Source: Leucobacter sp. Psy1 (GTDB lineage Bacteria; Actinomycetota; Actinomycetes; Actinomycetales; Microbacteriaceae). Taken from it: a stretch of DNA of 64,000 nucleotides. The position numbers were made by a program, and so were the translations under genes. The stretch spans positions 1,922,001-1,986,000 of the forward strand of contig NZ_CP083692.1 of assembly GCF_020096995.1 (NCBI RefSeq), given 5' to 3'. Every line of letters begins with the position of its first letter. Position 1 is the stretch's first letter. Shown piece after piece: positions 60,576 to 64,000 of this stretch. Below the pieces are notes generated by a model that searched no databases, was not told the origin of the DNA, and worked only from the letters and a program-made list of their open reading frames with translations.

Positions 60576-61027
60576 ATCGACACCGGTTCGTCGCGCCACG
60601 GCTCGATCGACGCGCGTGCCTCGTCCGAAAGCCGCTGCGGCCGCAGGGTCTCGCCGTCGACGATCACGATCGTCGTGATCGCACGCGCGACGACCCTGCG
60701 CTCCGGGTCACCGTCCAGCACCTCGTAGTGCAGCTCGAGACTCGAACCGCCGAGCTTGCCGATCCACAGCTCCACCGAGATCGGCACGTCACGGTATTCG
60801 AGCACGCTGACGAACTCGATCTGCTGGCTCGCGACGAGCATCTTCGGGCCGCCGGGAGTGTCGCCCCTGAAGTGACCCTCCATGCCGTTCCGCTCCCCAC
60901 CGGTCCCCGGCCAGAACGTGCGCACCCGCGCCTCCTCCAGGTAGCGCGCGTAGGCCACGTTGTTCACGTGGCCGTACGCGTCCTGGTCGCCCCACCGGAG
61001 CTCCATCGGGATGATCCATCGCGCCAT
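60563..61027 (-). CDS. 4-hydroxybenzoyl-CoA-thioesterase-like hot-dog protein
   Basis: 154 residues, single hot-dog. MELRWGDQDAYGHVNNVAYARYLEEAR contains the catalytic-type Asp (D-x-x-GHVNN) of the YbgC/4HBT family. Acyl-CoA thioester hydrolysis is likely; the substrate is unknown. It is 13 nt after ettA and cotranscribed with it. Confidence 0.88.
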   Translation of the reverse strand: MARWIIPMELRWGDQDAYGHVNNVAYARYLEEARVRTFWPGTGGERNGMEGHFRGDTPGGPKMLVASQQIEFVSVLEYRDVPISVELWIGKLGGSSLELHYEVLDGDPERRVVARAITTIVIVDGETLRPQRLSDEARASIEPWRDEPVSMRRG

Positions 61028-61040
61028 ACGCCGGGCCCGA

Positions 61041-62723
61041 TCAGTCGCGCGTCAGCTTGCGGTAGGTCACGCGCGACGGCTTCGCCGCCTCCGGCCCGAG
61101 GCGCTCGACCTTGTTCTCCTCGTACGCCTCGAAGTTGCCCTCGAACCAGTACCAGTTGGCCGGGTTCTCATCGGTGCCCTCGTAGGCGAGAATGTGCGTG
61201 GCGATGCGGTCGAGGAACCACCGGTCGTGCGTGATGACCACAGCGCAACCGGGGAACTCGAGCAGGGCATTCTCGAGACTCGTGAGCGTTTCGACGTCGA
61301 GGTCGTTCGTCGGCTCGTCGAGCAGGAGGACGTTGCCGCCCTGCTTGAGCGTCAGCGCGAGGTTCAGTCGGTTGCGCTCACCGCCAGAGAGCACGCCGGC
61401 CTTCTTCTGCTGGTCGGGTCCCTTGAACCCGAAGGTCGACACGTAGGCCCGCGACGGGATCTCGGTCTTGCCGACCTGGATGTAGTCAAGGCCGTCGGAC
61501 ACGACCTCCCAGACGTTCTTGTCGGGATCGATGCCCCCGCGTGTCTGGTCGACGTAGCTGAGGTGCACCGTGTCGCCGATCTTGAGCTCGCCGCCGTCGA
61601 GCGGCTCGATGCCCACGATCGTCTTGAAGAGGGTCGTCTTGCCCACACCGTTCGGACCGATGATGCCGACGATGCCGTTGCGCGGCAGCGAGAACGAAAG
61701 ACCGTCGATGAGCATCCGATCGCCGAAGCCCTTCTCGAGCCCCTTCGCTTCGAGCACCAGGTTGCCGAGGCGCGGCCCTGCCGGGATCTGGATCTCCTCG
61801 AAGTCGAGCTTGCGCGTCCGCTCGGCCTCAGCCGCCATCTCCTCGTACCTGGCGAGACGCGACTTGGACTTCGCCTGACGCCCCTTCGTGTTCGACCTGA
61901 CCCACTCGAGCTCCTCTTTCAGACGCTTCTGCAGCTTCGCGTCCTTCTTGCCCTGGACCTCGAGACGCGCGGCCTTCTGCTCGAGATAGGTCGAGTAGTT
62001 GCCCTCGTACGGGTACAGGCGCCCGCGGTCGACCTCGCAGATCCAGGTCGCGACATGATCGAGGAAGTACCGATCGTGCGTGACGGCCATGACCGCGCCG
62101 GGGTACTTCGAGAGGTGCTGCTCGAGCCACAGCACGCTCTCCGCGTCGAGGTGGTTGGTGGGCTCGTCGAGGAGGAGCAGGTCCGGCTTCTCCAGCAGCA
62201 GTTTGCAGAGCGCGACGCGACGCTTCTCGCCCCCGGAGAGATGCTTGACGATGGCGTCGGCCGGCGGGCAGCGCAGTGCGTCCATGGCCTGCTCGAGCTG
62301 CCCCTCGAGCTCCCAGCCGTCGACGTGGTCGATGGCCTCCTGCAGCTCACCCATCTCGGGGAGGAGCTTGTCGTAATCGGCGTCGGGGTTCGCCATCTCA
62401 GCCGAGATCTCGTTGAAGCGGTCCAGCTTCGCCTTGATGTCGCCCACGCCCTGCTCGACGTTCTCGAGCACGGTCTTCTCCTCGTCGAGCTCCGGCTCCT
62501 GCATGAGGATGCCGACGGAGTACCCGGGAGTCAGGATCGCCTCACCGTTCGAGGGGGTGTCGAGACCGGCGATGATCTTCAGGATCGTGGACTTACCCGC
62601 ACCGTTCGGGCCCACCACGCCGATCTTCGCCCCCGGCAGGATCGCCGTCGTCACATCATCGAGGATCACCTTGTCGCCGTGCGCTTTGCGCGCGCGCACC
62701 ATCTGGAAAATGTACTCAGCCAT
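61041..62723 (-). CDS. ettA: energy-dependent translational throttle protein EttA (ABC-F)
   Basis: 560 residues, two ABC domains without a membrane part. Walker A GPNGAGKST and GPNGVGKTT; signatures LSGGEKRRVALCKLL and LSGGERNRLNLALTL; linker with SNTKGRQAKSKSRLARYEE. EttA binds the ribosomal E site and gates elongation by ATP/ADP ratio. ATG 62723 has TATCCT 6 nt upstream (leaderless type). The frame continues 42 nt further up without homology. Confidence 0.96.
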   Translation of the reverse strand: MAEYIFQMVRARKAHGDKVILDDVTTAILPGAKIGVVGPNGAGKSTILKIIAGLDTPSNGEAILTPGYSVGILMQEPELDEEKTVLENVEQGVGDIKAKLDRFNEISAEMANPDADYDKLLPEMGELQEAIDHVDGWELEGQLEQAMDALRCPPADAIVKHLSGGEKRRVALCKLLLEKPDLLLLDEPTNHLDAESVLWLEQHLSKYPGAVMAVTHDRYFLDHVATWICEVDRGRLYPYEGNYSTYLEQKAARLEVQGKKDAKLQKRLKEELEWVRSNTKGRQAKSKSRLARYEEMAAEAERTRKLDFEEIQIPAGPRLGNLVLEAKGLEKGFGDRMLIDGLSFSLPRNGIVGIIGPNGVGKTTLFKTIVGIEPLDGGELKIGDTVHLSYVDQTRGGIDPDKNVWEVVSDGLDYIQVGKTEIPSRAYVSTFGFKGPDQQKKAGVLSGGERNRLNLALTLKQGGNVLLLDEPTNDLDVETLTSLENALLEFPGCAVVITHDRWFLDRIATHILAYEGTDENPANWYWFEGNFEAYEENKVERLGPEAAKPSRVTYRKLTRD

Positions 62724-62729
62724 CCTGCC

Positions 62730-62735
62730 AGGATA
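62730..62735 (-). promoter_or_regulatory. -10 box of ettA (leaderless type)
   Basis: TATCCT, 6 nt (GGCAGG), ATG. Confidence 0.5.
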
Positions 62736-62761
62736 CCCTGTCGAGTCGGAGGATCGCCCCG

Positions 62762-63280
62762 TCACCAGTCGATCGGACGGGTCTCGCCGATCAGGCAGAC
62801 GTCGTGATCCGGACCGATCGCGGGTTCGGCCTCCGCAGCGAATCCCCGACCCTCAGCAGCGACCTGGCCCAGAAGGCAGTCCGCACCGATGCGCACCGAT
62901 ACGAAGATGCTGTCAGCGGCGTACCCCGTCTTCGACTCGTCGAAGCTCACGCTCATCGCGGCCTTGTCGAAGCCGGCCTCGGCGACGGCGTCGACGATCG
63001 GCCGCCCCTCGACCGGACCATCACCTGCGCTGTACTGCCGAAGGACCTCGGTGAAGTACGGGAGGTTCTCCTCCGCGGAGCCATCGGGAACGAACTGCGG
63101 CGCGGTCTCGGGTTCCGGCGGCGCGGTGCGCTCGGGGGTTCGAGGGCTCGGCCCTTCGAGCAGGAAGCAACCGGTCAGCGAGGTGAGCGCGGCCGCGACG
63201 GCACTCGCCGCCAGCACTCGTCGCACTCCGGAGATACGCCGAAAGCGCGACTCCGTACCCGCCAGAGAACTCTTCACCAC
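62762..63280 (-). CDS. putative lipoprotein of unknown function
   Basis: 172 residues. Basic N-terminus, hydrophobic stretch VLAASAVAAALTSL and lipobox LTGC with Cys38. A Pro/Glu-rich linker follows, then a small domain (about 70-172) with two more Cys (GADCLLGQV and HDVCLIGET) that may pair. Such lipoproteins near ettA/ssb occur in related genomes (I recall DUF6993), but no function is known. GTG 63280 has TAGACT 7 nt upstream. Confidence 0.72.
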   Translation of the reverse strand: MVKSSLAGTESRFRRISGVRRVLAASAVAAALTSLTGCFLLEGPSPRTPERTAPPEPETAPQFVPDGSAEENLPYFTEVLRQYSAGDGPVEGRPIVDAVAEAGFDKAAMSVSFDESKTGYAADSIFVSVRIGADCLLGQVAAEGRGFAAEAEPAIGPDHDVCLIGETRPIDW

Positions 63281-63287
63281 GCGATCG

Positions 63288-63293
63288 AGTCTA
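63288..63293 (-). promoter_or_regulatory. -10 box of the lipoprotein gene (leaderless type)
   Basis: TAGACT, 7 nt (CGATCGC), GTG. Confidence 0.45.
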
Positions 63294-63306
63294 GAGGGAA
63301 ACGCCT

Positions 63307-63322
63307 GAGCGGCGAACCGCTC
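63307..63322 (+). promoter_or_regulatory. short hairpin in the ssb upstream region
   Basis: GAGCGG-CGAA-CCGCTC. Its arms are the same sequence as part of the larger hairpin downstream, so the two could pair with each other. Confidence 0.35.
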
Positions 63323-63427
63323 TCAATCCGTCCCCAGGCCCGGAGCAGCGGAGAACCCTCGGCAGCTCTCCACAGATCCGCTCTCAGAGCCCCACCCCTT
63401 GCGCGCGGCGCGGAGACTGGAAACGGA

Positions 63428-63466
63428 TCGAGCGGAGCGGCCGGCGTGGCGCACCGCTCCGCTCGA
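63428..63466 (+). promoter_or_regulatory. long hairpin in the ssb upstream region
   Basis: TCGAGCGGAGCGG (63428-63440) and its exact complement (63454-63466), loop 13 nt, ending 76 bp before ssb. Could be an attenuator or a terminator. Confidence 0.45.
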
Positions 63467-63542
63467 CCGGCGTCGTGGACGGACTCATCCCCGACGTCGA
63501 CGCCTTCCCGTTCCCTCCCGGCGCCACGAGACGAGGTTTTCC

Positions 63543-64000
63543 ATGAGCACTCCCATCAGCGTCATCGGCACGATCGCGACCGACCCCCGCTTCATGCATC
63601 CGGCGGGTGGAACGCCCCTCTGCTCCTTCCGCGTCGCAAGCAACGACCGTCGTTACGACCGCGAGCAGGGCGCATGGGTGGACGGCGAGACGAACTGGTT
63701 CGGGGTGACAGCGTTTCGCGGCCTGGCGGACCACGCGTCTCGGTCTCTGCGAAAGGGGGATCGCGTGGTGGTCGTCGGGCGCCTCCGCATTCGGCGGTGG
63801 GAGACCGATGAGCGCTCGGGCACCGCCGTCGAGGTGGATGCCGAGGCGCTCGGTCACGACCTGCGCTGGGGTGTCACCCAGTTCGCGAAACGGATCGGCG
63901 CTGCGGCCGACACACCGGATGAGGAGCGTCACCCCCGAACGGAGCCAGCCTCAGACCCGGCGTCGAGCACGGACTCCGCTCCCAGCGCAGCACTTCCGCC
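63543..64000 (+). CDS. ssb: single-stranded DNA-binding protein paralogue (3' end beyond window)
   Basis: 152 residues are in the window. OB fold: ISVIGTIATDPRFMHPAGGT, CSFRVASNDRRYDREQGAW, ETNWFGVTAFRGLADHA, LRKGDRVVVVGRLRIRRWE and the start of a disordered tail rich in Pro, Ser and Asp after residue 123. It is not beside rpsF/rpsR, where the main ssb is normally found, so it is likely a second SSB. GAGG 7 nt before ATG 63543. Confidence 0.9.
   Translation, partial: MSTPISVIGTIATDPRFMHPAGGTPLCSFRVASNDRRYDREQGAWVDGETNWFGVTAFRGLADHASRSLRKGDRVVVVGRLRIRRWETDERSGTAVEVDAEALGHDLRWGVTQFAKRIGAAADTPDEERHPRTEPASDPASSTDSAPSAALP

Noticed and set aside
1-64000. CRISPR arrays, insertion sequences, prophage or toxin-antitoxin and defence genes
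   Set aside because: No regularly spaced repeats, transposase, integrase or phage-type proteins were seen on either strand.

Overview
This is a high-GC chromosomal segment from an actinobacterium. The gene order hisE-hisG-hisF-hisI-trpE-(Trp membrane protein)-(small membrane protein)-trpC-trpB-trpA-lgt-pyk, the neighbourhood rpoZ-metK-priA-fmt-rsmB, the pair murT-gatD, a PriA without helicase motifs and a GuaB1-type protein together point to the family Microbacteriaceae. Leucobacter or a close relative is my best guess, but that is a guess. I see no insertion sequence, prophage, CRISPR array or defence island. The window is mostly core genome with a few accessory blocks.

Layout. 1-3.2 kb: guaB1 (cut by the window edge), a YbaK-type tRNA deacylase, an isochorismatase-like hydrolase, rpsT and holA. 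3.2-8.1 kb: an accessory block with the ectoine operon ectABC, a DoxX protein, a FUSC transporter and a GNAT enzyme, lying between holA and comEC, which are usually neighbours. 8.2-16.5 kb: comEC, comEA, leuS, pabB and pabC. 16.5-22.3 kb: the cytochrome bd operon cydABDC. 22.5-25.4 kb: an App1-like protein coupled to a second FUSC protein, then YceI with a clear promoter and operator. 25.4-29.6 kb: rpsP-khpA-rimM-trmD and murT-gatD. 29.7-37.8 kb: a YbdK-type ligase, then a binding-protein-dependent importer (ATPase, fused permease, lipoprotein) with a phosphatase, followed by a GntR regulator and an acyl-CoA dehydrogenase. 37.8-40.3 kb: four small unknown genes, a frameshifted diguanylate cyclase and tRNA-Leu(CAA). 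40.4-50.8 kb: pyk-lgt-trpABC...trpE-hisIFGE. 50.8-64 kb: rpe, an MFS exporter, rsmB, fmt, priA, metK, rpoZ, two thioesterases, ettA, a lipoprotein and the start of an ssb paralogue.

The most striking pattern is in the non-coding DNA. At more than twenty genes a TANNNT box ends 6-8 nt before the start codon, which predicts leaderless mRNAs. These include ectA, holA, trpE, hisE, rpe, murT, ettA, pabB/pabC and an unknown gene cluster. Genes inside operons instead carry Shine-Dalgarno sequences or ATGA/GTGA overlaps. This rule settles several otherwise unclear starts.

Other points worth attention are a one-base insertion that breaks the GGDEF gene, a perfect 16-bp palindrome upstream of the importer operon, a MurT without the zinc-ribbon cysteines, a GTAAC-N6-ATAAC element upstream of ectA, and several long perfect hairpins. 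No clearly new multi-gene system was found. The nearest candidates are the importer/phosphatase/GntR/acyl-CoA dehydrogenase cluster and the small unknown genes at 37.8-39.0 kb.
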